DNA from: Pterois miles
Lineage: Eukaryota > Chordata > Actinopteri > Perciformes > Scorpaenidae
DNA length: 64,000 bases
NCBI GenBank assembly: GCA_947000775.1
Contig: CAMQGK010000007.1
Location: 99,501-163,500 of the forward strand
Direction of reading: 5' to 3'
The stretch's first letter is position 1; the number at the start of each line of letters is the position of its first letter. The notes below the pieces were generated by a model. It was not told where the DNA came from. It was given only the letters and a program-made list of their open reading frames with translations, and searched no databases. Shown here piece after piece: positions 42,401 through 53,391 of the stretch. Both the position numbers and the translations under genes were made by a program.

Positions 42401-45400
42401 CCGGAATTTTAACGTTATGTGTTCTAAAATAGAAGCTGAACATTTCAGAATTTTAATGTCATGTGTTCTAAAATAGAATCTGAACATTCCTGAATTTTAA
42501 TGTCATGTGTTCTAAAATAGAAGCTGAACATTCTAGAATTGTTACGTTTCATGTTCTAAAGCAGAAGTTGAACATTCTAGAATTGTTATGTTATAAGTTC
42601 TAAAATAGAAGCTGAACATTCCGAAATTGTAACGTTATACATTCTAAAACAGAAGCGGAACTTTCCGGAATTGTTAGGTTATATGTTCTAAAATAGAAGC
42701 TGAACTTTCTGGAATTGTTACGTTTGAAGTTCTAAAACAGAAGCTGAACATTCCAAAATTGCAACATTATACGTTCTAAAATAGAAGCTGAACATTATGG
42801 AATTGTTACATTTAAGTTCTAACACAGAAGCTGAACATTTTGGAGTTGTAACGTTATATGTTCTAAAATAGAAGCTGAACATTCCGGAATTTTAATGTCA
42901 TGTGTTCTAAAATAGAAGCTGAAAATTTCAGAATTTTAATGTCATGTGTTCTAAAATAGAATCTGAACATTTCGAAATGTTAACATTGTGTTCTCAAATA
43001 GACGATGTTATATGTTCTAAAATAGAAGCTGAACTTTCCGAAATTGAAACGTTATATGTTCTAAAATAGAAGCTGAACTTTCCGGTATCGTAACGTTATA
43101 CGTTCTAAAATAGTAGCTGAACATTCCGGAATTTTAACGTTATATGTTCTAAAATAGAAGCTGAACATTCTGAAATTTTAACATCATGTGTTCTAAAATT
43201 GAAGCTGAACATTCTACAATTGTTACGTTTGATGTTCTAAAACAGAAGCTGAACATTCCGAAATTGTAAAGTTATACGTTCTAAAACAGAAGCTGAACAT
43301 TCCGGAATTGTTGCGTTATAGGTTCTAAAATAGAAGCTGAACATTCTGGAATTGTTACGTTTTATGTTCTAAAACAGAAGCTGAACATTCCGGAATTGTT
43401 ATGTTTTATGTTCTAAAATAGAAGCTGAACATTCAGAAATTGTAACATTACACGTTCTAACACAGAAGCTGAACATTCCAGAATTGTTATGTTATATGTT
43501 TTAAAATAAAGCTGAACATTGTGTAATTTTAGCTTTGTGTTCTAAAGAACAAAACTGAACATTCCGGAATTGTAACGTTATGTGTTCCAAAATAGAAGCT
43601 GAACATTCCGGAATTGTAACGTTATACTTTTCAAAATAGAAGCTGAACATTCCGAAATTGTAAAGTTATACGTTCTAAAACAGAAGCTGAACATTCCGGA
43701 ATTGTTACGTTATAGGTTCTAAAATAGAAGCTGAACATTCTGGAATTGTTACGTTTTATGTTCTAAAACAGAAGCTGAACATTCCGGAATTGTTATGTTT
43801 TATGTTCTAAAATAGAAGCTGAACATTCAGAAATTGTAACATTACACGTTCTAACACAGAAGCTGAACATTCCAGAATTGTTATGTTATATGTTTTAAAA
43901 TAGAAGCTGAACATTGTGGAATTTTAGCTTTGTGTTCTAAAGAACAAAACTGAACATTCCGGAATTGTAACGTTATGTGTTCCAAAATAGAAGCTGAACA
44001 TTCCGGAATTGTAACGTTATACTTTTCAAAATAGAAGCTGAACATTCCGAAATTTTAATGTCATTTCTTCTAAAAAAGAATCTGAACATTCTGGAACTGT
44101 TATGTTATATGTTCTAAAATATAAGCTGAACATTCCGGAATATTAATGTCGTGTTCTGAAATAGAATCTGAACATTCCGAAATTTTAACATTATGTTTTC
44201 TAAAATACAAGCTGAACATTCGGGAATTGTTACATTATATGTTCAAAAATAGAAGCTGAACATTCCGGAATTGTAACGTTATATGTTTTAAAATAGAAGT
44301 TGAACATTCTGAAATTTTAACGATGTCTTCTAAAATAGAAGTTTAACATTCCAGAATTTTAACGTCATATGTTCTAAAAGAGAAGCTGAACATTCTGGAA
44401 TTGTTACGTTATATGTTCTAATATAGAAGCTGAACATTCCGGAATTTTAATGTTATGTGTTCTAAAATAGAAGCTGAACATTCCGAAACTGTAACGTTAT
44501 ATGTTTTAAAATAGAAGTTTAACATTTAGAAATTGTAACGTTGTGTTCTTAATAACAAAACCGAACATTCCGGAATTTTAACGTCATATGTTCTAAAATA
44601 GAAGCTGAACATTCTGGAATTGTAACGTTATATGTTCCAAAATAGAAGCTGAACATTCCCTAATTGTAACGTTATATGTTCTAAAACAGAAGCTGAACAT
44701 TCTGGAATTGTTACATTATATTTTTTAAAATAGAAGCTGAACATTCCGGAATTTTAACGTTATGTGTTCCAAAATAGAAGCTGAATATTCAGCAATTTTA
44801 ATGTTATGTGTTCTAAAATAGAAGCTGAACATTCTGCAATTGTTACCTTTCATGTTCTACAACAGAAGCCTAACATTCCGAAATTGTAAGGTTATATGTT
44901 CTAAAACAGAAGCTGAACATTCTACAATTGTTACGTTTTATGTTCTAAAACAGAATCTGAACATTCCGGAATTGTTATGTTTTATGTTCAAAAATAGAAG
45001 CTGAACATTCCGAAATTGTAACGTTACATGTTCTAACACAGAAGCTGAACATTACGTTATATGTTTCAAAATAGAAGCTGAACAATCCGAAATTGTAACG
45101 TTATATGTTCTAAAATAGAAGCTGAACAATCCGAAATTGTAACGTTATACGTTCTAAAACAGAAGCGGAACATTCCAGAATTGTTACGTTATATGTTCTA
45201 AAATAGAAGCTGAACATTCCGAAATTGTAACGTTATATGTTTGAAAATAGAAGGTGAACAATCCGAAATTGTAACGTTATACGTTCTAAAACAGAAGCAG
45301 AACATTCCGGAATTGTTACGTTATATGTTCGAAAATAGAAGCTGAACAATCCGAAATTGTAACGTTATATGTTTGAAAATATAAGCTGAACAATCCGAAA

Positions 45401-45546
45401 TTGTAACGTTATACGTTCTAAAACAGAAGCAGAACATTCCGGAATTGTTACGTTATATGTTCGAACACAGAAGCTGAACATTCTGGAATTGTTATGTAAT
45501 ATGTTCTAAAATAGAAGCTGAACATTCTGGATTTGTTACGTTTGAC
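36481..45546 (+). repeat. 44-bp satellite array, heterogeneous segment
   Basis: The same repeat, but more divergent between neighbours and with fewer long repeated series. Marker monomers are GTTCTAAAGAACAAAAC (about 37,510, 37,860, 39,887, 41,633, 43,541, 43,940) and GTTCTTAATAACAAAA (36,676, 39,151, 44,545). About 37,928-38,300 is a third copy of a series also found at about 421-790 and 16,892-17,260. Around 45,050-45,450 several monomers read AACAATCCGAAATTG, a local subfamily. The segment ends at the LINE insertion. Confidence 0.92.
43240..44040 (+). repeat. 394-bp local tandem duplication of satellite
   Basis: ATTCAGAAATTGTAAC at 43,431 recurs at 43,825, and the preceding and following monomers match too, including the CACGTTCTAACACAG and TTAGCTTTGTGTTC variants. 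The 394-bp offset is nine monomers, a recent local unequal exchange. Confidence 0.8.
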
Positions 45547-45693
45547 GCAAGTACTTCCGGCGCTGTCTGAGGGCAGCTGCCAGCCATAGTTGCTCCGCGT
45601 CTGTCCTGTGTTTTTCCTACTTTTTTCTTGTGTATTTACCTTTCTGGCTATTCTTGTGAAATAAAGTAGCAAGTAATTAGCACAAGGATGTGA

Positions 45694-46547
45694 CTACGCA
45701 CATTCTTTTTAGTGTTTATATTGATTTCGGCACTTTTTTCGTGTCGGTCCTCCGTTCTCGCGGAGCAGACGCCGGGCTCCATTGTTTACAGCAGGGATCA
45801 GCTGTTGAGCCTCCGGAAAAGCGGGGCGGCCACTACGAGACCTGAGATCCCCGAGGAGATCAGGAAGAAATATCGGGGCTGCAGAGGCGGTAGGAGACGA
45901 TGGCTGAGGAAGAGGAGATACCGTCCGTATCTCCCCTCCATCATCATGGGGAACGTAAGAGCACTGGGAAATAAAATGGAGGAGTTAACATCACTCACAA
46001 GGAGCGACAGCGTGTTTCGGGAGGTATCTGTGATGTGCTTCACTGAAACATGGCTGAAGGACATCATCCCGGACTCGGTGCTGAGTTTGGCCGGCTTCCA
46101 ACTTGTGCGGGCGGACCGGAGTTACGACGAGAGCGGCAAAAAGAAAGGAGGGGGGCTCGCTCTCTACGTGAACAACAAGTGGTGTGACCCCGGACACATT
46201 ACGGTGAAGGACCGTGTGTGCAGCCCGGACATCGAACTGCTGGCAGTGAGTCTCCGTCCATATTATTTGCCCAGAGAGTTTTCCCAGGCCATTATTATCA
46301 TTGTTTACGTTCCTCCTTCCGCTAATGCCTCTTGTGTGGATGACGTCATCAGCTCCGTTACCGGGGGACTACAGACGCGGCATCCAAATGCATTCATATC
46401 CATCTCCGGTGATTTCAATCACGTCACTCTGACAAAAACACTCCCCACCTTCAAACAGTTTGTGGACTGCCCAACAAGGGAGAATAAAACACTGGACCTG
46501 CTGTATGCCAATGTTAAGGAAGCATACAGCTCCATAGCCCTCCCCCC
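45694..46547 (+). pseudogene. LINE endonuclease segment (EEP/APE-like), frame 1
   Basis: This is the N-terminal part of the LINE polyprotein, the endonuclease that nicks target DNA to prime reverse transcription. The frame opens after a TGA at 45,691. A GTG at 45,712 would give 282 residues, and the first ATG in frame is at 45,946 (MGNVRAL), so the real start is uncertain. Counting from 45,712, a basic stretch lies at residues 51-71. The endonuclease motifs are NVRALGNK at 81-88, the catalytic glutamate in TETW at E112, GGGLALYVN at 147-154, VYVPPSAN at 198-205, GDFN with D234 and N236, and LDLLYAN at 261-267. The last motif, SDHN, lies just past a frameshift in a six-C run at 46,542-46,547. 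In this frame translation ends at TGA 46,558-46,560. Confidence 0.88.
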
Positions 46548-47614
46548 TGGGCAGATCTGACCACAACCTGGTCCACCTGAAGCCCCTCTATACACCTGAA
46601 GTCCAGCGGCAACCAGTGGCCACCAGAACAGTTCGGATCTGGTCCCAGGAGGCTGAGCAGACTCTCCAGGATTGTTTTGAGGAGACCGACTGGGATGTGC
46701 TCTGTAATGCTCACGGGGAGGACATCAATGGACTCACTGACTGCATCACAGACTATGTCAGTTTCTGTATGGACACCATAATCCCCACCAAAACTGTGCA
46801 CTGTTACCCAAACAACAAACCCTGGGTGACCAAGGACATCAAAGCTTCACTAAACAGGAAGAAGGCAGCCTTCAGGAGTGGAGACAAGGAGGAGATGAAG
46901 AAGGTGCAGATAGAACAGAGGGAGAAAATAAAGGAGGGCAAAGAGTGTTATAGGAGGAAGTTGGAGAGTAAACTCCAACAAAAGAACATGAGGGAGGTGT
47001 GGAGTGGCCTCAGAACCATCACTGGCCATGGGACAAAGACGGATCGGGGGATGGTGGGAGACCTGGATGAGGCCAATGAGCTGAACCTGTTTTTCAACAG
47101 GTTTGATGAGATGGCCTCTGCCCACTCACCCCCCTGCTCCCCTAACGACACCCCATCCCCTGCTGCTCTCCCTCCTCCTCCTTCACTGCAGCATTCTCTG
47201 CCCTCTACTTCGACACCTCCACCTCACCATCTCCCCACAACACCAGCAGCTGCTCCTGTTCACTCTTCTCATCCCCCGTCAGGACCCTTCACCATCACTG
47301 CTGAAGAGGTGAGAAGAGAGTTCAGCAGACTAAGACCTGGCAAAGCTGCAGGTCCCGACGGCATCAGCCCCAGAGTGCTTAAGGGCTGTGCTACCCAGCT
47401 GTGCGCAGTTTTCAGGCACATCTTCAACCTGAGCCTGAGTCTGATGGTTGTCCCCTCTATGTGGAAAACATCCTGCCTTGTTCCTGTCCCCAAGAAAAAG
47501 CATCCAAACACCCACAGTGACTACAGACCAGTGGCTCTGACTTCTCATGTGATGAAGTCAATGGAACGTCTGGTTCTGAAGCACCTACGCTCCCTGACTG
47601 GACCATCACTGGAC
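46547..47614 (+). pseudogene. LINE linker and reverse transcriptase N-terminal segment, frame 2
   Basis: This continues the LINE polyprotein after the first frameshift. It opens with LGRSDHNLVHL, the last endonuclease motif, then a charged linker (WVTKDIKASLNRKK), a proline- and serine-rich stretch at about 47,115-47,280, and the start of the reverse transcriptase. PGKAAGPDG is at about 47,336-47,362, followed by WKTSCLVPVPKK and YRPVALTS. It ends at LDP in a second six-C run (47,614-47,619). Beyond that the frame continues as unrelated residues to a stop at 47,734. The expected LQFAYQP continuation is found one frame over. Confidence 0.86.
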
Positions 47615-47618
47615 CCCC

Positions 47619-47843
47619 CTGCAGTTTGCCTATCAGCCTCGCATTGGAGTGGAAGACGCCGTCCTCTTTCTGCTGAACAGGGCTTGTACTCATCTGGAGG
47701 AGGCAGGCAGCAGTGTGAGAGTCATGTTTTTTGACTTCTCCAGTGCTTTCAACAGCGTCCGACCCGCCCTCCTGAGGACCAAGCTTCTGGACATGCAGGT
47801 GGATGCTCCACTAGTGGCCTGGATCACTAACTATCTCACATCG
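47619..47843 (+). pseudogene. LINE reverse transcriptase segment with catalytic motif A, frame 3
   Basis: This short in-frame piece of the reverse transcriptase runs from LQFAYQPRIGVEDA to WITNYLTS. It carries motif A, FFDFSSAFN, with the first catalytic aspartate at 47,733-47,735. A deletion of about two bases near 47,843-47,846 shifts the frame again. Read onward without correction, the frame stops at 48,044. The neighbouring segments complete the palm domain. Confidence 0.86.
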
Positions 47844-47844
47844 G

Positions 47845-48699
47845 CCACAGTATGTGAGGCTGCAGAATGTCACGTCGGACACCATAGTGAGCAGCACGGG
47901 GGTCCCTCAGGGGACAGTCTTGTCTCCTTTCCTCTTCACGCTCTTCACCTCGGACTTCAGACACAGCTCACCTTCCTGCCATCTGCAGAAGTTTTCAGAC
48001 GACTCTGCCATAGTGGGCTGTATCAACAGAGATCAGGAGGCTGAGTACAGAGGAGTTGTGGACAGGTTTGTGGGATGGTGTGACCTAAATCATCTCCAGC
48101 TCAACATTACAAAAACCAAAGAGCTGGTTTTTGACTTTAGAAAACACAGGACCACTCTTAACCCAGTCAGCATCAGGGGCACAGAGGTGGACATCGTGGA
48201 GGATTACAAATACCTTGGTGTCCACCTCGACAATAAAATGGACTGGACAAAAAACTCACAAGATCTGTACAAGAAGGGTCTGAGTCGACTGTATCTACTC
48301 AGGAGACTCAGATCCTTTAATGTCTGCAGAACCATGCTGCAGACGTTCTATCACTCGGTGGTGGCCAGTGTCATCTTCTACGCTGTAGTGTGCTGGGGCA
48401 GCAGGGTGAAGGTAGCCGACGCCGACAGACTCAGCAAGCTCATCAGGAAGGCGGGTTCTGTCCTGGGAGTGGAACTAGAGTCTTTGGCGGAGGTGTCGGA
48501 GAAGAGGATGCTGAGGAAGCTACTCAGTATCAGAGACAACACCTCTCATCCCCTGCATGCCACTCTGGAGTCCTACCAGAGCACCTTCAGCCGTAGACTG
48601 AGACCACCGAGATGCTCAACAGAGCGTCACAGGAGGTCTTTTCTCCCTGTGGCCATCAGACTCTATAACTCCTCCCCTTTCTGCTGGACGGACAGTTGA
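47845..48699 (+). pseudogene. LINE reverse transcriptase C-terminal segment with catalytic FSDD box, frame 1
   Basis: This is the last coding segment of the LINE. It contains STGVPQGTVLSP (from about 47,893), the catalytic box F-S-D-D at 47,992-48,003 with both aspartates, the primer-grip region EDYKYLGVHLD, a thumb-like LYKKGLSRLYLLRRLRSF, and a C-terminal region ending in ERHRRSFLPVAIRLYNSS, typical of this LINE group. The natural stop is TGA at 48,697-48,699. It needs the upstream segments to make an enzyme, and the three frameshifts prevent this unless they are sequence errors. Confidence 0.88.
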
Positions 48700-49137
48700 C
48701 AATACTGGACTTTATGAACACCAGCATCAGTGCAATAATACGGCTTTAATATCATCATCTTTTCTACTATCATATGCAATAATACGGCTTTCATATTACC
48801 ACCTTTATTTATTTATTTCATGTGCAATAACACCATTACTGTCATCAGTTTTTATTGGCATGTGCAGTACTTCACATATGGTAATGCTGTTCAATTAACA
48901 CTACATTACTGATGTTATCTGTGCAATATGGTTATTTTTCAGTTATTTGATTTCTCACTATTGATGAGAAAAGTACTTTTCCCCTCCTATTTGTACTTAT
49001 CAATCCTCAGTTCTTATCTCTTTTTTTAAACTTGTTTCTCTATACACTGTGTGATGTTAATTGTGTTGCGTTTTGTACTTTTTGTAAATACTGAGCATCT
49101 ATGGCACAACAATTTCCTTCGGGATGAATAAAGTTCA
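48700..49137 (+). other. LINE 3' untranslated region
   Basis: This 438-bp non-coding stretch follows the LINE stop codon. It contains an imperfect direct repeat, TGCAATAATACGGCTTT at 48,731 and again at 48,775, with further TGCAATA copies near 48,823 and 48,921. It ends in AATTTCCTTC (49,111), GGGATGAATAAAG with AATAAA at 49,127-49,132, then the TTATC tail. The terminal part is probably the reverse transcriptase recognition site, inferred from the similar SINE end. Confidence 0.8.
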
Positions 49138-49168
49138 ATCTTATCTTATCTTATCTTATCTTATCTCT
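49138..49168 (+). repeat. TTATC pentanucleotide tail of the LINE
   Basis: Five TTATC units followed by TCT join the satellite at TAAAACAGAAGC. A short tandem tail instead of poly-A is usual for L2-type LINEs. Confidence 0.9.
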
Positions 49169-52100
49169 TAAAACAGAAGCAGAACATTCCGGAATTGTTA
49201 CGTTATATGTTCGAAAACAGAAGCTGAACATTCCGAAATTGTAACGTTATATGTTTGAAAATAGAGGCTGAACAATCAAAAATTGTAACGTCATACATTC
49301 TAAAACAGAAGCAGAACATTCTGGAATTGTTATGTAATATGTTCTAAAATAGAAGCTGAACATTCTGGAATTGTTACATTATATGATCTAAAATAGAAGC
49401 TGAACATTCCAGAATTTTAACGTCATATGTTCTAAAAGAGAAGCTGAACATTCCGGAATTGTAACGTTATATGTTCCAAAATAGAAGGTGAACATTCCTG
49501 AATTTCAATGTCATGTGTTCTAAAGTAGAATCTGAACATTCCCGAATTTTAATGTCATATGCTCCAAAACAGAAGCTGAACATTCTGGAATTGTTAAGTT
49601 TTATGTTCTGAAATAGAAGCTGAACATTCCGAAACTGTAACGTTACATGTTCTAAAACAGAAGCTGAACATTCCGGAATTGGTCCGTTATATGTTCTAAA
49701 ATAGAGGCTGAACATTCCGGCATTGTCACATTTTATGTTATAAAATAGAAGCTGAAGATTCCGCAATTTTAATGTCGTGTTCTAAAATAGAATCTGAACA
49801 TTCCATAATTGTAACGTTTTATTTTCTAAAAGAGAAGCTGAACATTCTGGAATTGTTACATTATATGTTCTAAAATAGAAGCTGAACATTTCAGAATTTT
49901 AATGTCATGCGTTCTAAAATAGAATCTGAACATTTCGAAATCTTAACATTGTGTTCTAAAATAGAAGCTGAATATTCCGGAATTGTAACGTTGTATGTTC
50001 TAAAATAGAAGCTGAATATTCCGGAATTGTAACGTTATATGTTCTACAATAAAAGCTGAACATTCCCGAATTTTAATGTCATATGCTCCAAAACAGAAGC
50101 TGAACATTCTGGAATTGTTAAGTTATATGTTCTGAAATAGAAGCTGAACATTCCGAAACTGTAATGTTATATGTTCTAAAACAGAAGCTATACATTCCGG
50201 AGTTGTTCCGTTATATGTTCAAAAACAGAGGCTGAACATTCCGGAATTGTTACATTTTATGTTATAAAATAGAAGCTGAACATTCCTGAATTTTAATGTC
50301 GTGTGTTCTAAAAGAGAAGCTGAACATTCTGGAATTGTTACGTTATATGTTCTAAAATAGAAGCTGAACATTCCGGAATTTTAATGTCATGTGTTCTAAA
50401 ATAGAAGCTGAACATTCTGGAATTTTTACATTATATGTTCTAAAATAGAAGCTGAACATTTCGGAATTTTATTGTCATGCGTTCTAAAATAGAATCTCAA
50501 CATTTCGAAATGTTAACGTCATATGTTCTAAAATACAAGATGAACATTCTGAAATTTTAACGTTGTCTTCTAAAATAGAAGCTTAACATTCCAGAATTTT
50601 AGCATCATATGTTCTAAAAGAGAAGCTGAACATTCTGGAATTGTTATGTTATATGTTCTAAAATAGAAGCTGAACATTCCGGAATTTTAATGTCATGTGT
50701 TCTAAAATAGAAGCTGAAAATTCAGGAATTTTTACGTTATATGTTCTAAAATAGATGCTGAACATTTCAGGATTTTAATGTCATGTGTTCTAAATTAGAA
50801 TCTGAACATATTGGAATTGTTACGTTATATGTTCTAAAATAGAAGCTGAACATTCCGGAATTTTAATGTCATGTGTTGTGAAATAGAATCTGAACATTCC
50901 GGAATTGTTACGTTATGTGTTCCAAAATACAAGCTGAACATTCGAGAATTGTTACGTTATATGTTCAAAAATAGAAGCTGAACATTCCGGAATTGTAACG
51001 TTGTATGTTCTAAAATAGAAGCTAAACATTCTGGAATTGTTAAAGTATATTTTCCAAAATAGAAGCTGAACATTCCCGTATTTTAATTTCATGTGTTCTA
51101 AAATAGAATCTGAACATTCCCTAATTGTAACATTATATGTTCTGAAACAGAAGCTGAACATTCTGGAATTGTTACATTATATGTTCTAAAATAGAAGCTG
51201 AACATTCTGCAATTGTTACGTTACATGTTCTAAAATTTAAGCTGAACATTCTGAAATTTTAACGTTATATGCTCTAAAATAGAAGCTGAACATTCTGAAA
51301 TTTTAACGTTATATGTTCTAAAATAGAAGCTGAACATTCCGAAATTTTATTTTCATGTGTTCTAAAATAGAATCTGAACATTCTGGAATTGTTATGTTAT
51401 ATGTTCTAAAATAGAAGCTGAACATTCCTGAATTTTAACATTGTGTGTTCTAAAATAAAAGCTGAACATTCCCGAATTTTAATGTCATATGCTCCAAAAC
51501 AGAAGCTGAACACTCTGGAATTGTTAAGTTATATGTTCTGAAATAGAAGCTGAACATTCCGAAACTGTAACGTTATATGTTCTAAAATAGAAGTTGAACA
51601 TTCCGAAATTGTAACGTTGTGTTCTTAATAACAAAACTGAACATTCCGGAATTTTAATGTCATGTGTTCTAAAATAGAAGCTGAAAATTCTGGAATTTTT
51701 ACGTTATATGTTATAAAATAGAAGCTGAACATTTCAGGATTTTAATGTCATGTGTTCTAAATTAGAATCTGAACATTCTGGAATTGTTACGTTATATGTT
51801 CTAAAATAGAAGCTGAACATTCCGGAATTTTAATGTCATGTGTTGTGAAATAGAATCTGAACATTCCGGAATTGTTACGTTATGTGTTCCAAAATACAAG
51901 CTGAACATTCGAGAATTGTTACGTTATATGTTCAAAAATAGAAGCTGAACATTCCGGAATTGTAACGTTGTATGTTTTAAAATAGAAGTTTAACATTCCG
52001 AAATTGTAACGTTGTGTTCTTAATAACAAAACTGAACATTCCGGAATTTTAACGTCATATGTTCTAAAATAGAAGCTGAACATTCTGGAATTCTTACATT

Positions 52101-52780
52101 ATATGTTCTAAAAGAGAAGCTGAACATTCCAGAATTGTTCCGTTATATGTTCTAAAATAGAGGCTGAAAATTCCAGAATTATCACATTTTATGTTATATA
52201 ATAGAAGCTGAACATTCCGGAATTTTAATGTCATGTGTTCTAAAATAGAAGCTGAACATTCTGGAATTTTTACGTTATATGTTCTAAAATAGAAGCTGAA
52301 CATTTCAGAATTTTAATGTCATGTGTTCTAAAATAGAATCTCAACATTTCGAAATGTTAACATCGTGTTCTAAAATAGAAGCTGAACATTCCGGAATTGT
52401 AACGTTATATGTTCTAAAATAGAAGCTGAACATTCCGGAATTGTAACGTTATATGTTCTAAAATCGAAGTTGAACATTCCGAAATTGTAACGTTGCGTTC
52501 TTAATAACAAAACTGAACATTCCGGAATTTTAACGACCTATGTTCTAAAATAGAAGCTGAACATTCCCAAATTTTAATTTCACGTGTTCTAAAATAGAAT
52601 CTGAACATTCCCTAATTGTAACGTTATATGTTCTAAAACAGAAGCTGAACATTCTGGAATTGTTACATTATATGTTCTAAAATAGAAGCTGAACATTCTG
52701 AAATTCTAACGTTATATTTTCTAAAATAAAAGCTGAACATTCCGGAATTTTAACGTTATGTGTTCCAAAATAGAAGCTGA
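49169..52780 (+). repeat. 44-bp satellite array, heterogeneous segment between LINE and LTR-like insertion
   Basis: Same monomer and orientation as the rest. It carries the GTTCTTAATAACAAAAC composite at about 51,621, 52,015 and 52,495, and a local duplication: 50,700-51,000 resembles 51,665-51,970, sharing TTAGAATCTGAACAT and ATGTGTTGTGAAATAG variants. No gene is seen. Confidence 0.93.
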
Positions 52781-52979
52781 CCCTGAGGTTGTATTAGCAT
52801 CTGATCCTGTTTAGAGTATGTTCTACAAAGTCTTCTGTGGTAGATCTCTTCTTTTCTTGTTGTCCTCTGGTGTGTGTGTGTGTGTTGAGCTGCAGGTGAG
52901 CTGGTGTGGGTGGCTGATTGCAGGTAGGCGTCGGGGCCTGATCCATGGAGCTGATTGGTTTCCAGTCTCCAGCCACAGA

Positions 52980-52987
52980 TATAAAAA
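52980..52987 (+). promoter_or_regulatory. TATA box of the LTR-like element
   Basis: TATAAAAA is followed by GCCGGG, about 290 bp before an AATAAA signal. This spacing is compatible with a U3 promoter and R-region polyadenylation in one LTR. Confidence 0.5.
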
Positions 52988-53273
52988 GCCGGGTTCCTTC
53001 TGTCCAAGGGCGCTCTCCCTCCTCAACACACCACCAAAACTACCAGCATTTGTTAACTTTGTGAGATACTTCCGTTTGTAATAGTAAAACCTGTCCAACC
53101 CAGTAGGGGTAGGTGGCACCTTTTATTTAAATCTGTTTTCTCCTGTTTTGGCTATAGGAGTTAGGGCTGAGTTTTGTCCTTTGTTTTCTTATGTTCAAGT
53201 AGAGCAGTTTAGGGTTTCTAGCTTTTTTTTGGTTGTTATTTTTGCCTTTGCCTACCCTGATGTTCGCTCTCTG

Positions 53274-53279
53274 AATAAA
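53274..53279 (+). terminator. Polyadenylation signal of the LTR-like element
   Basis: AATAAA lies within CTGAATAAACC, followed by T- and GT-rich sequence (GTTGCTGGTGGTTTTTGG), as expected downstream of a poly-A site. Confidence 0.5.
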
Positions 53280-53391
53280 CCTTTTAGAAGGGCTGTAAAT
53301 GCCTTGTTGCTGGTGGTTTTTGGGGAGTTTTGGGAAAGGGGAGCCTCATTATTCTTGTTGCACCAGGTTTCCCCTAGGCAGGGTTGTAACA

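Larger units (their letters stand above)
45547..49168 (+). mobile_element. L2-like non-LTR retrotransposon (LINE), near full length
   Basis: This 3.6-kb insertion is more GC-rich than the satellite. It starts GCAAGTACTTCCGGCGC, has a short leader, an apurinic-type endonuclease region, a linker, a reverse transcriptase, a 3' region of about 440 bp, and a TTATC-repeat tail. The gene order, the motifs FTETWL, GDFN, SDHN and TGVPQG, the F-S-D-D catalytic box and the microsatellite tail fit the jockey group, most likely the L2 clade of fish. Coding is broken by three small frameshifts near 46,542-46,547, 47,614-47,619 and 47,843-47,846, with no in-frame stop inside the aligned parts. No separate ORF1 was seen. 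There is no clear target duplication: the left flank stops at GTTTGAC and the right flank resumes at TAAAACAG, so GTTC of the monomer is lost or merged with the tail. Confidence 0.93.
52781..53391 (+). mobile_element. Probable solo LTR or LTR fragment
   Basis: This 611-bp non-satellite insertion has the layout of an LTR: a TATAAAAA box at 52,980-52,987, a polyadenylation signal AATAAA at 53,274-53,279, and a 3' end GGGTTGTAACA that ends in CA. The 5' end is less clear. TGACCCTGAGG could give the expected TG start if the last two satellite bases belong to it, but the ends are not convincing inverted repeats, so the 5' part may be missing. No gag, pol or primer-binding site is present, and the short open frames are not convincing proteins. 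A run of TG repeats lies near 52,870. The last bases, TTGTAAC, could also be satellite, so the right edge is uncertain by about 8 bp. Confidence 0.6.

Noticed and set aside
52818..53119. Four overlapping open frames in the LTR-like insert
   Set aside because: They lie on both strands, overlap each other, and encode low-complexity or TG-repeat-derived peptides with no recognisable gag, protease or polymerase motif.
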